Counted from the first letter of the stretch, positions 1-7,388 are shown. The stretch is DNA of 14,851 bases from Sphingobacteriaceae bacterium (GCA_025450155.1 JANWIB010000100.1:1-14851); one strand, 5' to 3'. Translations and numbers: made by a program. The notes: generated by a model not told the origin, from the sequence alone.

Positions 1-387
1 GCTGAAGAGGTTGGTACGGCTTCTGCAGATTTTTTAGATAGAACACTAAAAGTTCAGCAATGGAATAATTTTAATAACGAGTATTATTTAATGGCTCAAT
101 CAGGACTACAAGCACCGGCTGTAGAAATACCTAACGCAATCAGTACAAATAATAATGATGGAAAAAATGATTCGTGGCAAATACCGCTTTTAGATGATTT
201 TCCTAATAACCAGGTAGCTGTATATAATCGTTGGGGTACTGAGGTGTATCGTAAAACCAATTATTGTAATTGTAATGCCTGGAAGGCTGATAATGTAAAT
301 GCGGGAATCTATTTCTATAAGATCATCATCAATCCGAGCGGGCCTAACGCTCAGGAAAGGAAAGGTTCTTTAACTATAATAAAATGA
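1..387 (+). CDS. T9SS-secreted surface protein, C-terminal fragment (gliding-motility-associated CTD)
   Basis: This is the 3' end of a gene that begins before the window; the frame is open from base 1 and ends at TGA 385-387, giving about 128 residues. The last 90 or so residues match the plan of the CHU_C / type B T9SS sorting domain: an N-rich, D-containing turn (STNNNDGKNDSW), a 'V-YNRWG-EVY' strand, a W in the position of the usual WDG motif, then 'AGIYFYKI' and a terminal 'KGSLTIIK' strand. Proteins with this domain are exported through the outer membrane by the T9SS and held at the surface. Many are large adhesins, but the passenger part lies outside the window, so its role is unknown. 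The next gene, 14 bases downstream, is a PorP/SprF-type protein, the usual partner of type B CTD proteins. The family call is strong; the function of the whole protein is not determined. Confidence 0.85.
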   Translation, partial: AEEVGTASADFLDRTLKVQQWNNFNNEYYLMAQSGLQAPAVEIPNAISTNNNDGKNDSWQIPLLDDFPNNQVAVYNRWGTEVYRKTNYCNCNAWKADNVNAGIYFYKIIINPSGPNAQERKGSLTIIK

Positions 388-401
388 TAAGGAGATATAA
401 C

Positions 402-1364
402 ATGATAAAAAAATTTACACTCAGTGTTTTCGTATGCTTGTTTCTACAAACAATTACTTTACAAGCGCAACAAGATGCGTTGTATAGCCAGTACATGTTT
501 AATCAATTAATATATAATCCTGCTTACGCAGGTATAAAAGGGGGGGTAAGTATTAACGGTTTTATGAGAAACCAATGGATTGGTATGGACGATGGGCCCA
601 AAACAAAAACACTGAGCGCTGATATGTTAATGCCGGATGGAAAATCGGCGGGCGGTGTTTATTTTATACAGGATGCAATCGGACCGCAAAAAAATACGTC
701 CTTTTTTATTAATTATGATTATTGGCTGCCTTTAAATGAAAGTAATCGGTTGTCTTTTGGTATAGCAGGAGGATTAACACAAACTATACTGGATTGAAAC
801 AGGCTGAGTCCATTGGATAATACGGATACGTTTATACCCTCGGATGTTCAAAAACAGTTATATCCCGATGCTGCAGCAGGATTATATTTAACTAACGATA
901 GTTACTATGCAGGTATTTCTATTACCCATATTGTTAGATCTGTTAATAAAACAGAAAACAGCGTTATTTCAACCGATCGACATTATTATTTAACAGGTGG
1001 TTACGTGGCTACCTTAAATCAGAACCTAAAATTATATCCTTCTGTCTTATTTAAAACTGATCTACAAGCTCCTTTACAATATGATATCAGTTCGATGTTA
1101 TTGATAAAAGAAACCTTATGGGTTGGGGCTTCTTATCGCAATTCATTTAAAAAATCGAATAAAACGTATGTGGCTGGTGGCACGGATAATATATTGACTA
1201 TGCTAGCACGCATTACTATTTTAGAAAAGTATCAGGTGGGTTATGCTTACGATTATGGTCGCTCTGCCTTAGCTTCATCTGCCGGAGGAACACATGAAAT
1301 TAGTTTTAGCGCATTTTTAAATGTTGGTAAAGTAAGAGGTTCAGGGTCCAGATGCTATTTTTAA
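402..1364 (+). pseudogene. PorP/SprF-family T9SS outer-membrane protein, interrupted by in-frame TGA
   Basis: The reading frame is one gene split by TGA at 795-797 (codon 132); both halves are in the same frame. ATG 402 is preferred over ATG 384 because AAGGAGAT (389-396) precedes it and it gives a clean signal peptide (MIKKFTLSVFV...LQAQQ). The mature start 'QDALYSQYMFNQLIYNPAYAG' region is the PorP/SprF hallmark: Q...YSQYM.N....NPAYAG. After the stop the frame continues 'NRLSPLDNTDTFIPSD', the family's usual D/N-P-D-D segment, and runs to a C terminus of about 320 codons, normal for the family. A Gly (GGA) or similar codon would be expected at the TGA, so one base change explains it. Family members are predicted outer-membrane beta barrels needed to export or anchor the adjacent CTD protein. 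The gene may be a recent null allele or a sequencing error. A restart at TTG 813 would lack a signal peptide and so should not be functional. Confidence 0.85.
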
Positions 1365-1374
1365 ATAACCTGAT

Positions 1375-1935
1375 TCAATTATTCTCAATCACCCTATTTC
1401 GTATTTTCACTGCCGGGTTTCCCTGGTAAATAGAATAAGCATCTAAGTTTTTGGTTGCAACAGAACCTACGGTGAGTATGGAGTGGGAACCAGCGTGTAC
1501 ACCGGGGCATACGGTGGCTTGAGCACCTATCCAGACTCCTTCTTCTAGTATGATGGACCCTGTTATCAAGTCAAAACTTGATTTTTTATAATGGTGATTA
1601 CCAGTAAGTAACATGGCTCCCTGAGATATGGAGGTATGAGCGCCAATTTTTACCAATACTAAGTTGTCAATCCAAGTGTTTTCACCAATCCAGGCGTGGT
1701 CTCCAATCTCAAGCAACCAGGGATATTTAATCGAAACACAGGGCTTAATATTTACCCGTTTGCCGATTTTTGCTCCAAATAGGCGCAATAAAAAAACTTT
1801 GAACCGGCTGATGGGAACCAAACTGGTTTTTAAGAATAAAGCGTTGATAAAGAACCATGATGTTTGCCTAAAATAGGAAGCTTGTGGATGATAGGGATAG
1901 TTATTGAAGGAAGAAAGATCAACTTTTGTCTGCAT
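1375..1935 (-). CDS. wcaF: WcaF-like hexapeptide-repeat acetyltransferase
   Basis: This is a 186-residue left-handed beta-helix acyltransferase of the WcaF (colanic-acid acetyltransferase) subgroup, which moves an acetyl group from acetyl-CoA to a sugar. The WcaF-type N-terminal part is visible: 'VDLSSFNN', a hydrophobic 'WFFINALFL' segment, then 'LLRLFGAKIGKRV-IKP-VSIKYPW' (about residues 49-73). The hexapeptide coils follow (about 77-165), with 'GNHHYK' carrying the likely catalytic His (114 or 115) and 'GNPAVKIR' closing the fold. It is the last gene of a minus-strand operon; its ATG directly follows the stop codon of the exosortase gene, which implies translational coupling. It converges on the PorP/SprF gene with only 10 bases between stop codons, and I see no convincing terminator there. 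The substrate is presumably the exopolysaccharide of this locus; that is inference from position. Confidence 0.88.
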   Translation of the reverse strand: MQTKVDLSSFNNYPYHPQASYFRQTSWFFINALFLKTSLVPISRFKVFLLRLFGAKIGKRVNIKPCVSIKYPWLLEIGDHAWIGENTWIDNLVLVKIGAHTSISQGAMLLTGNHHYKKSSFDLITGSIILEEGVWIGAQATVCPGVHAGSHSILTVGSVATKNLDAYSIYQGNPAVKIRNRVIENN

Positions 1936-2520
1936 TTACCTGGTTTTTCCTTTTTTAGAAGTATTGATCCAAAGATAGATAGAAAGAATCAGTACAGCAT
2001 AAACCATAAGATTAAATAACGTATGGTGGTCAATATGTTCAAGAAGAGGTAGTCTTTGTCCTAATAAAGAAAGGCCAATCAATCGCCCTATATTCAGGGT
2101 TTGGATCAGGATCAATCCACTTATTAAGAATATCAATCTGTTTTTCCAGGATTTGCCGGGCCAGGACAATACAAAAGCAGTAAAAACACTCATGATGCCG
2201 TAGCCCAAGCACGAATATACCAAGATGATTCCCCCATGTCCGTCTACATGCAGGCGCATGGGTGTGGTATATAGGTCATAATTGAACTGACGAAGAATGG
2301 CTGCGGAGGTTTCTATTAATAATTTTCTTAAACCCTGAATATAGTCAAGATGTTGGTTAAGAAAGGGCACATAAAGCCCTCCGGGCGATACTAACCCAAT
2401 GTACAAAAGATTAAAATAATGAAAGAGAATGAAAAGGGATAAAAAAGATATCAGAAAGCGTTTTGTAGTGTTTTGCCAAACTTTTGAAATCCATACTATA
2501 TGTAACCCTTTGATATTCAT
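1936..2520 (-). CDS. Exosortase family protein (small Bacteroidetes type, possibly XrtY-like)
   Basis: This is a 194-residue polytopic inner-membrane protein with several hydrophobic segments (about 21-42, 96-119, 127-153, 167-187). It carries the exosortase/archaeosortase triad in order: Cys104 in 'VYSCLGYGIMSVF', Arg146 in 'TLNIGRLIGL' and His165/166 in 'DHHTLFN'. Exosortases are membrane cysteine transpeptidase-like enzymes that process proteins with a C-terminal tripartite sorting signal, usually in genomes that make exopolysaccharide. Its length is at the short end of the family, as in Bacteroidetes exosortases embedded in polysaccharide loci; the XrtY label is a guess from context. It lies between a GT2 glycosyltransferase and a WcaF-type acetyltransferase and abuts the latter. 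No gene in the window encodes an obvious PEP-CTERM-like substrate, so the target must lie elsewhere. Family assignment is confident; subtype and substrate are unknown. Confidence 0.82.
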   Translation of the reverse strand: MNIKGLHIVWISKVWQNTTKRFLISFLSLFILFHYFNLLYIGLVSPGGLYVPFLNQHLDYIQGLRKLLIETSAAILRQFNYDLYTTPMRLHVDGHGGIILVYSCLGYGIMSVFTAFVLSWPGKSWKNRLIFLISGLILIQTLNIGRLIGLSLLGQRLPLLEHIDHHTLFNLMVYAVLILSIYLWINTSKKGKTR

Positions 2521-2631
2521 CTTTCTAGTGCTTCCTAATATAAGGTTTATTTCCCTGGTTCTTGATGTATTACGTTAAGATTGCAAAACGTTATATATAA
2601 ATTTCTAACTGAGTAAAAAGCTCGGGTATGA
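2521..2631 (-). other. Intergenic spacer upstream of the exosortase gene, with a repeated ACGTTA element
   Basis: This 111-base non-coding gap is unusually long for the inside of this operon, so the exosortase and acetyltransferase genes may have their own promoter. The plus strand shows ACGTTA twice, at 2572-2577 and 2588-2593, 16 bases apart (TAACGT on the transcribed strand). This could be a small operator or chance. The nearest promoter-like string on the minus strand has four bases rather than two between TA and TTTG, so I do not call a promoter. Confidence 0.3.
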
Positions 2632-3381
2632 TTAAAAATGTAAAAACTGAGGAATTTTTCTTAAAGGTTTTAACAAAGCGGCCAGCTCGGGGATAGTTAT
2701 TCCATTTTGCCGCATAGCCTTTAAATCAGCCTTGCTGGCTTTGATTCTATTTTTTAAAGAGCTGTTGCTTACTCCTCCCGTGCGCATTTTCACAATTACT
2801 TCTTGCAGATAAACCGCTTTGGCTTTATGTTGGTGCAAGAATCTAAGCATTAATTCATAATCTGCCGCACTTCCAAATTCTAATTGATAATTTCCCCATT
2901 GCTCAAAAAGTTCTCTTCGGGCATAAAATGTAGGGTGTGGGGGCATCCATCCCCACTGAAAATTTCCATATGTATATTCCCCTGCCTTCCATTTCCTGGT
3001 TACAATGGCATTATCTTCTCGGTCTACATACCAAAGATCCCCATATAAAATATCGGCTCCCGTTTGTTCAAACTGATTTGAAATGGAACTTAAAATAGTT
3101 TTTGAAGCAAAAAAATCATCCGCGTTCAAAATTCCCACTATTTCTCCACTCGCCATAGCGATACCTTTATTCATAGCATCATAGATTCCTTCATCCTTCT
3201 CAGAAAGGATACGATGTATCTGATTGCCATATTTTTGAATGATGGAAAAAGTAGCATCCTCCGAAACGCCGTCAATGATAATATATTCGATATCCCGGTG
3301 GCTTTGAGAAAGAACAGATTGAATGCAATGTTCAATATAAGCTTCGGCGTTCCGTGCTGCTGTGACAATAGAAATCCTCAA
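2632..3381 (-). CDS. GT2-family glycosyltransferase (WcaA-type)
   Basis: This is a 249-residue GT-A-fold glycosyltransferase that would transfer a sugar from a nucleotide donor to a growing glycan at the cytoplasmic face. Residues 3-10 (ISIVTAAR) form the nucleotide-binding first strand, 'IIIDGVSEDAT' (34-44) the second motif and 'NADD' (86-89) the metal-binding DXD-like motif. 'DEGIYDAMNKG' (63-73) and 'AADYELMLR' (172-180) are typical of the subgroup, the latter carrying the likely catalytic acid region. The start is TTG at 3379-3381: the first downstream ATG would remove the donor-binding motifs, and an in-frame TAG lies only 25-27 bases upstream with no ATG between. It is the first gene of the minus-strand operon and is divergent from the polysaccharide export genes. 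Donor and acceptor sugars cannot be read from the sequence. Confidence 0.88.
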   Translation of the reverse strand: MRISIVTAARNAEAYIEHCIQSVLSQSHRDIEYIIIDGVSEDATFSIIQKYGNQIHRILSEKDEGIYDAMNKGIAMASGEIVGILNADDFFASKTILSSISNQFEQTGADILYGDLWYVDREDNAIVTRKWKAGEYTYGNFQWGWMPPHPTFYARRELFEQWGNYQLEFGSAADYELMLRFLHQHKAKAVYLQEVIVKMRTGGVSNSSLKNRIKASKADLKAMRQNGITIPELAALLKPLRKIPQFLHF

Positions 3382-3418
3382 AATATTTTGTTTTAATGCA
3401 AATTTCTAAAAAAATATT

Positions 3419-3426
3419 TACTTTTG
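3419..3426 (+). promoter_or_regulatory. Candidate Bacteroidetes promoter (-7 box TAnnTTTG) for the export operon
   Basis: TACTTTTG followed by GCGCC matches the Bacteroidetes -7 consensus TAnnTTTG exactly and lies in the divergent region upstream of the wza-like gene. No good -33 TTG sits at the usual 19-21 base spacing; the nearest upstream TTG (3388-3390) is 28 bases away. If used, the transcript would carry a leader of roughly 160 bases before ATG 3595. Confidence 0.5.
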
Positions 3427-3443
3427 CGCCGAAGAATTTGAGT

Positions 3444-3459
3444 GTTCTTTAGCAAGAAC
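3444..3459 (+). promoter_or_regulatory. Short perfect hairpin in the leader of the export operon
   Basis: GTTCTT (3444-3449), loop TAGC, AAGAAC (3454-3459): a perfect 6-bp stem with a 4-base loop, about 10-15 bases after the expected transcription start and followed by a G-rich stretch (TGGAGG). There is no T-run after it, so it is not a standard terminator. Its place at the very start of the leader of an operon that encodes an UpxY/RfaH-like antiterminator makes a pause or recruitment element a reasonable hypothesis. I have not seen a second copy in the window. Confidence 0.35.
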
Positions 3460-3594
3460 ATGGAGGTTTGTGGAAGTATAAGTAAATATTTTACCCTTTT
3501 AGTTTATAACAATTTGTAATTTTAAAACGCGGTTCTAAATTATTGAAACTCGTATTCTTTTTTGTCGTACAATCCGAACACTCACTATAGAAAA

Positions 3595-4383
3595 ATGATT
3601 TTTTGTCCTTTAAGTAAAAGGTATTTCATACCGATTGCTTTTTCTTTGTTATTGTTTACTTCCTGTGCAAATCGGTACCATAATGCGTTATTCACTTCAA
3701 AAAATGACCCTTACGGAGATTCCGCAAGAGCGGTTTATGTGGTAAATGAGTCTGAAGCAGTAAGCGGAGTATATCGAATTAAAGCGAATGATTTATTATC
3801 TATCAGGAATTTACAGGACATCCGAAATATTTCGTCCCTTGAGGGGCAGGTTCAGGGAATGCAGGTTATTACCTATCGGGTAGAAGGGGATGGTACTGTA
3901 GCTTTGCCGGTAATTGGCAAAGTAGAGGTAGCCGGTTTAAGCCGAAAAGAAGCAGCTGATAAAATCCAATCACTCTATAAACAAAATTTGCTAAAAGACC
4001 CGATTATTGAGGTAAGTGTGGTGAATTTGAAAGTAACGTTGTTGGGTGAGTTTACCAAGCAAGGCAATTTTCTTCTTGAAAAAGACAATACTTCTTTGAT
4101 CGAAATTATTGGTGAAGCTGGCGGTATTACATCACGTGCCGATCCAAAGAAACTAAAAATCATACGAGGCAATGCTTCAAATCCTGAGGTAATCTATGTA
4201 AATATGAAAGACATTAATAGTTTAGCCAGTAAAAAACTGATTCTGCAGAATAATGATATTATTTATCTGGAACCTCAGGGGATTTATGGCAATACCGAGC
4301 GGGTGCAAATATTTTCGAATTTTATCCAACCGGTACTTCTCCTATTGAATACTGCGTTACTTATTTACAATTTCTCCAAGTAA
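3595..4383 (+). CDS. wza: Wza-like polysaccharide export lipoprotein
   Basis: This is a 262-residue polysaccharide biosynthesis/export protein (Poly_export plus SLBB). ATG 3595 gives a lipoprotein signal, 'IPIAFSLLLFTSC', with lipobox LFTSC and acylated Cys24. A TTG at 3562 would add 11 residues and is less likely. The Poly_export region begins at about 'YRIKANDLLSI' and includes 'YRVEGDGTVALPVIGKVEVAGLSRKEA'; the SLBB-type region is 'VTLLGEFTKQGNFLLEKDN-SLIEIIGEAGGIT'. The C terminus holds a hydrophobic helix (IQPVLLLLNTALLIYNF), as in Wza-type proteins that insert a C-terminal helix in the outer membrane. The protein would form the outer-membrane/periplasmic channel for the polysaccharide. 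Its TAA overlaps the ATG of the wzc-like gene by one base (TAATG), showing translational coupling. It is the first gene of the plus-strand operon and is preceded by a long leader. Confidence 0.88.
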   Translation: MIFCPLSKRYFIPIAFSLLLFTSCANRYHNALFTSKNDPYGDSARAVYVVNESEAVSGVYRIKANDLLSIRNLQDIRNISSLEGQVQGMQVITYRVEGDGTVALPVIGKVEVAGLSRKEAADKIQSLYKQNLLKDPIIEVSVVNLKVTLLGEFTKQGNFLLEKDNTSLIEIIGEAGGITSRADPKKLKIIRGNASNPEVIYVNMKDINSLASKKLILQNNDIIYLEPQGIYGNTERVQIFSNFIQPVLLLLNTALLIYNFSK

Positions 4384-6812
4384 TGAGCCAAACGGATAGT
4401 AGAGCATCTAAGTTGCTTACGCAACATATTGATTATTATAAGCTGGTACGTATTGTCTGGAGTCGTTGGTATTGGATTGCAGGATGCGTTTTTGTATCAC
4501 TTGTGATAGCCCGGTTGTACCTTTGGTATACACCAGAATCTTATTCGACTACTGCCTCGTTGAAATTCAATGAAAACCGCTCGGAGTTATCAGATTTATT
4601 GAAATCCTCCGCGTCCTATTACGATCGCACGAATAAGCTACAAGCAGAAATGTTTGTCATTCAGTCGCGTCAAGTAATATTAAATGCAATTTCGAGGTTA
4701 GACTATAAGGTATCGTATTTTCTTAAAGGACGTATCCGAACTACCGATATTTATCCTAGTGTGCCTTTTCCAATCGAAGTCATCCGGCAGGATTCGATAA
4801 ATTTTTACAGGGGAATATTTAACATTACACAAAAAGATGCTGAGCATTTTGAACTTTCCTGGAACTATGGAAATGAGCATGTAGAAAAAACCTATCGTTT
4901 TGGAGAGGCCATTAAAGTACCAGGTATTATTTTTAGAATTCAATCGGGAAGTGGTTCTTTTTCGACTTATCTTTTTAAGTTTAATACAGAGGAAGATTTT
5001 TTAGGCCGGGTTTTGGGGGGCTTGCAAATGCAGGAAGCGGCAAAAAGCTCGAATGTATTGCAGTTAACGCAAACCGATGGAAACCCACGTTTTGCAAGTG
5101 ATGTTTTGAATGCCATTCTACAGGAATATGTAGCTTTTGATAAAACAGCTAAAAGTCGTTCCGCATCGCAAACCATTGAATTTATTGAAGAGCAACTGGC
5201 CTTTCTTACTAACCAGGTATATCGTTCGGGTTCTGCCTTGGCTCAATTTAAGCAACAAAGAAACCTGGTAGATTTCCAGACCAACACCCAGCTTTATGTG
5301 GGTAAATTAACAGAACAACAATCACAAAAAAACCTGTTGGAAATACAGGAACTGGCTATTAACCAATTAGAACAACAGGTGCGCAATAATAGAGACCAGG
5401 TAAGCCTGAATTTTAATTTGGAAGGAAGTGTAGACCCCCTGCTTTCGGGGCTCATTGCACAGTTGAACGGGTTGATTATAGATCGTGGAAAGAAATTAAC
5501 GCAGTTTAATTCGAATGCTCAGCCTGTTCTGGATATTGATAAACAGATGGCAGAGATTAAAAGGGCTATTACAAATAATATCCGGCTTGCCCGCGAAAGA
5601 GATCAGAAAACGTTGCAGTATATTAATAGCCAGATTAATCAAGTGCAGCAAAAACTAAGTGGTTTACCTACTGCCGAAAAGGATTTTGTAAATCTGCAGG
5701 CTGATTTTGATATTAACCAGAAGGTTTTTTCGTATTTATCAGAGAAAAAACTCGAAGCACAAATTTCTCGGGCTGCTGTTGTTCCTGGTGCCAGCATCAT
5801 TGAGAATGCTTTTACATCTTATCGCTTGGTATCTCCCTTACCGGGGAAAATTTATACACAGTTCTTGCTGATCGGCTTTCTAAGTGGGTTGGGATTGATC
5901 TTCCTGGCGAGAATGCTTAACCCGTATATTTACGATAAGGAAACCGTAGAAAGCCTAACCACAATTCCGATTATAGGGATTATTCGGAAATTTCCAAGCT
6001 ATATTGATAAAGACAACAAACAAGTTCTTTCTCTTCAAAAACCCAAGTCTATTTATGCAGAATCGGTGCGTTCGGTGCGTACTAATTTAAGCTTTCTTGC
6101 TGCCGAAAAGCGCAGTAAGGTAGTATGTATTACCTCTGAGGTAGCGGGAGAAGGAAAATCGTTTGTTTCTATAAATTTGGCAAGTACCCTGGCTTTAATT
6201 GAGAAAAAAGTAATTGTAATAGGTGCCGATTTGCGGGTTCCTAAGCTCCATCATACCTTTGAGAACAAAAACAAAATAGGTTTAAGCACTTATCTTTCCG
6301 ACCAACACAAAATAAAAGATATTATTTTTCCCACGGGAGTGGAAAACCTTGATTTTATACCCTCGGGACCTATTCCACCGAACCCCGCCGAATTATTACA
6401 CAGTACCCAGATGAAATCTCTAATCAGGGATTTAAAAAAGATGTATGATTTTATCATCTTGGATACCGCTCCTATTGGTTTGGTTTCTGATTCTATTCCC
6501 ATTATCAGGTTGGCCGGTGTTAACCTTTTTGTCATACGTGCGGGCGTATCTCACTACAAGGCAGCTACCGTGCCAGATCGTCTTGCTATGGAATATGATT
6601 TAAAAAATATAGCCATTGTATTAAATGCATTTGATGAGAACGCCTTGCATGGTCGGTATTATACTACAGATTATGCTTCCAGCGATTATAAGGACTACTA
6701 TTATTATTCCGACTATTCGGGCTCTGCTTCGTACTATTCAAAATATTCAGGTTATGGGTATTACACCAATGATGACAAACCCAATTGGTGGCAATTTTGG
6801 AAAAGGAAATAA
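4383..6812 (+). CDS. wzc: Wzc-like polysaccharide co-polymerase and bacterial tyrosine kinase
   Basis: This is an 809-residue inner-membrane protein that joins a Wzz chain-length domain to a cytoplasmic BY-kinase. The first membrane helix is at about residues 29-50; a large periplasmic coiled-coil region rich in Q/N follows (about 255-450), and the second helix is near residues 490-512. The kinase domain shows Walker A 'AGEGKS' (588-593), Walker A' 'VIVIGADLRVPK' with Asp616 and Walker B 'FIILDTAP' with Asp694. The tail has 15 tyrosines between residues 759 and 794, the usual autophosphorylation cluster, then a basic 'WWQFWKRK' end. Such proteins control chain length and export by cycles of phosphorylation with Wza and a phosphatase; no phosphatase gene is in the window. 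It is coupled to wza by a one-base overlap and followed 24 bases later by the antiterminator gene. Family assignment is very secure. Confidence 0.93.
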   Translation: MSQTDSRASKLLTQHIDYYKLVRIVWSRWYWIAGCVFVSLVIARLYLWYTPESYSTTASLKFNENRSELSDLLKSSASYYDRTNKLQAEMFVIQSRQVILNAISRLDYKVSYFLKGRIRTTDIYPSVPFPIEVIRQDSINFYRGIFNITQKDAEHFELSWNYGNEHVEKTYRFGEAIKVPGIIFRIQSGSGSFSTYLFKFNTEEDFLGRVLGGLQMQEAAKSSNVLQLTQTDGNPRFASDVLNAILQEYVAFDKTAKSRSASQTIEFIEEQLAFLTNQVYRSGSALAQFKQQRNLVDFQTNTQLYVGKLTEQQSQKNLLEIQELAINQLEQQVRNNRDQVSLNFNLEGSVDPLLSGLIAQLNGLIIDRGKKLTQFNSNAQPVLDIDKQMAEIKRAITNNIRLARERDQKTLQYINSQINQVQQKLSGLPTAEKDFVNLQADFDINQKVFSYLSEKKLEAQISRAAVVPGASIIENAFTSYRLVSPLPGKIYTQFLLIGFLSGLGLIFLARMLNPYIYDKETVESLTTIPIIGIIRKFPSYIDKDNKQVLSLQKPKSIYAESVRSVRTNLSFLAAEKRSKVVCITSEVAGEGKSFVSINLASTLALIEKKVIVIGADLRVPKLHHTFENKNKIGLSTYLSDQHKIKDIIFPTGVENLDFIPSGPIPPNPAELLHSTQMKSLIRDLKKMYDFIILDTAPIGLVSDSIPIIRLAGVNLFVIRAGVSHYKAATVPDRLAMEYDLKNIAIVLNAFDENALHGRYYTTDYASSDYKDYYYYSDYSGSASYYSKYSGYGYYTNDDKPNWWQFWKRK

Positions 6813-6836
6813 GAGTGAAGTGAAATAACGATTGAG

Positions 6837-7364
6837 ATGAGTGAGAAGAAAAAATGGTATCCGGTTTACACCAATCCACGAGCGGAAAAAAAAGCCTACG
6901 AGTTGCTGCTAAAAAAGGGGATAGAGAGTTATCTCCCTCTTCATAAACAGCTTAAACAGTGGAGCGATCGAAAAAAGTGGGTAGAGGAACCTCTTATCAA
7001 ATCATATCTTTTTGTTCATATTGAAACAAAGGATTTGGCAGAAGTGCTAATGACTTCTGGTGTTTGTCGTTTCCTTTATTTTTCGGGTAAGGTGGCTGCC
7101 ATGCCCGACCGTCAGATTGAAGACCTGAAGTTACTTTTAGCAAGCGAAAATGAATTGGAGATATCTGATTATAGATTTCATAAAGGGCAGGATGTTATGA
7201 TTAGGGCCGGAGCATTAAAGGGATTTAGAGGAGAACTTGTGGATTTTCAATCGCATAAAAAAATCATTTTAAGGATGGAGCATATCGGGCAGTCTTTAAT
7301 TGTACAAGTACCTTTAGCTTTTATAGAACCTTTACGTTCATCAGAATCTCAATACCTAAACTAA
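6837..7364 (+). CDS. UpxY/RfaH-class NusG-like transcription antiterminator
   Basis: This is a 175-residue specialised NusG paralogue. The NGN domain starts 'KKWYPVYTNPRAEKKAYELL' and includes 'YLPLHKQLKQWSDRKKWVEEPLIKSYLFV' (about 32-60); the KOW-like part is 'GQDVMIRAGALKGFRGELVDF' (about 118-138). The arrangement is that of the UpxY proteins of Bacteroides capsule loci and of RfaH, which bind RNA polymerase early in a leader and suppress termination in long polysaccharide operons. It lies third in the operon after wza and wzc rather than first, unlike classical upxY genes. The gene ends in the loop of a perfect 15-bp inverted repeat, so its own transcript carries a hairpin at its end. That it acts on this operon is inference from position; the recruitment site is not known. 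Confidence 0.9.
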   Translation: MSEKKKWYPVYTNPRAEKKAYELLLKKGIESYLPLHKQLKQWSDRKKWVEEPLIKSYLFVHIETKDLAEVLMTSGVCRFLYFSGKVAAMPDRQIEDLKLLLASENELEISDYRFHKGQDVMIRAGALKGFRGELVDFQSHKKIILRMEHIGQSLIVQVPLAFIEPLRSSESQYLN

Positions 7365-7379
7365 TTTAGGTATTGAGAT
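7346..7379 (+). terminator. Perfect 15-bp hairpin spanning the antiterminator stop codon (candidate terminator/attenuator)
   Basis: Arms 7346-7360 and 7365-7379 are perfect reverse complements (ATCTCAATACCTAAA / TTTAGGTATTGAGAT) with the loop CTAA at 7361-7364. The last codons of the UpxY-like gene form the left arm and its TAA (7362-7364) sits in the loop. The downstream stretch is AT-rich (ATTATTATATG) but not a pure T-run, so termination may be partial. The position between the export genes and the GT/ABC genes fits a terminator that the antiterminator could override. Confidence 0.6.
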
Positions 7380-7388
7380 ATTATTATA

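Noticed and set aside
795..797. Programmed recoding of TGA (selenocysteine or alternative code)
   Set aside because: No stem-loop of the expected kind was recognised after it, the family has no such residue, and TGA is used as an ordinary stop at 385-387.
1337..1372. Possible terminator between the convergent PorP/SprF and WcaF genes (AGGTT/AACCT)
   Set aside because: Arms of five bases with a loop of over 20 bases and no T-run; not credible as a terminator.
1664..1876. 70-codon plus-strand open frame inside the WcaF-like gene
   Set aside because: It lies fully antisense to a well-supported hexapeptide acetyltransferase and its translation resembles no family; it is a shadow.
3482..3494. 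GTAAA-TAT-TTTAC hairpin in the wza leader
   Set aside because: A five-base AT-only stem is too weak and common in AT-rich DNA to support a function.
6625..6828. 67-codon open frame overlapping the end of the wzc-like gene
   Set aside because: It is an out-of-frame reading of the tyrosine-rich tail; the Ile/Thr/Met-rich translation is a by-product of the repeated TAT codons.
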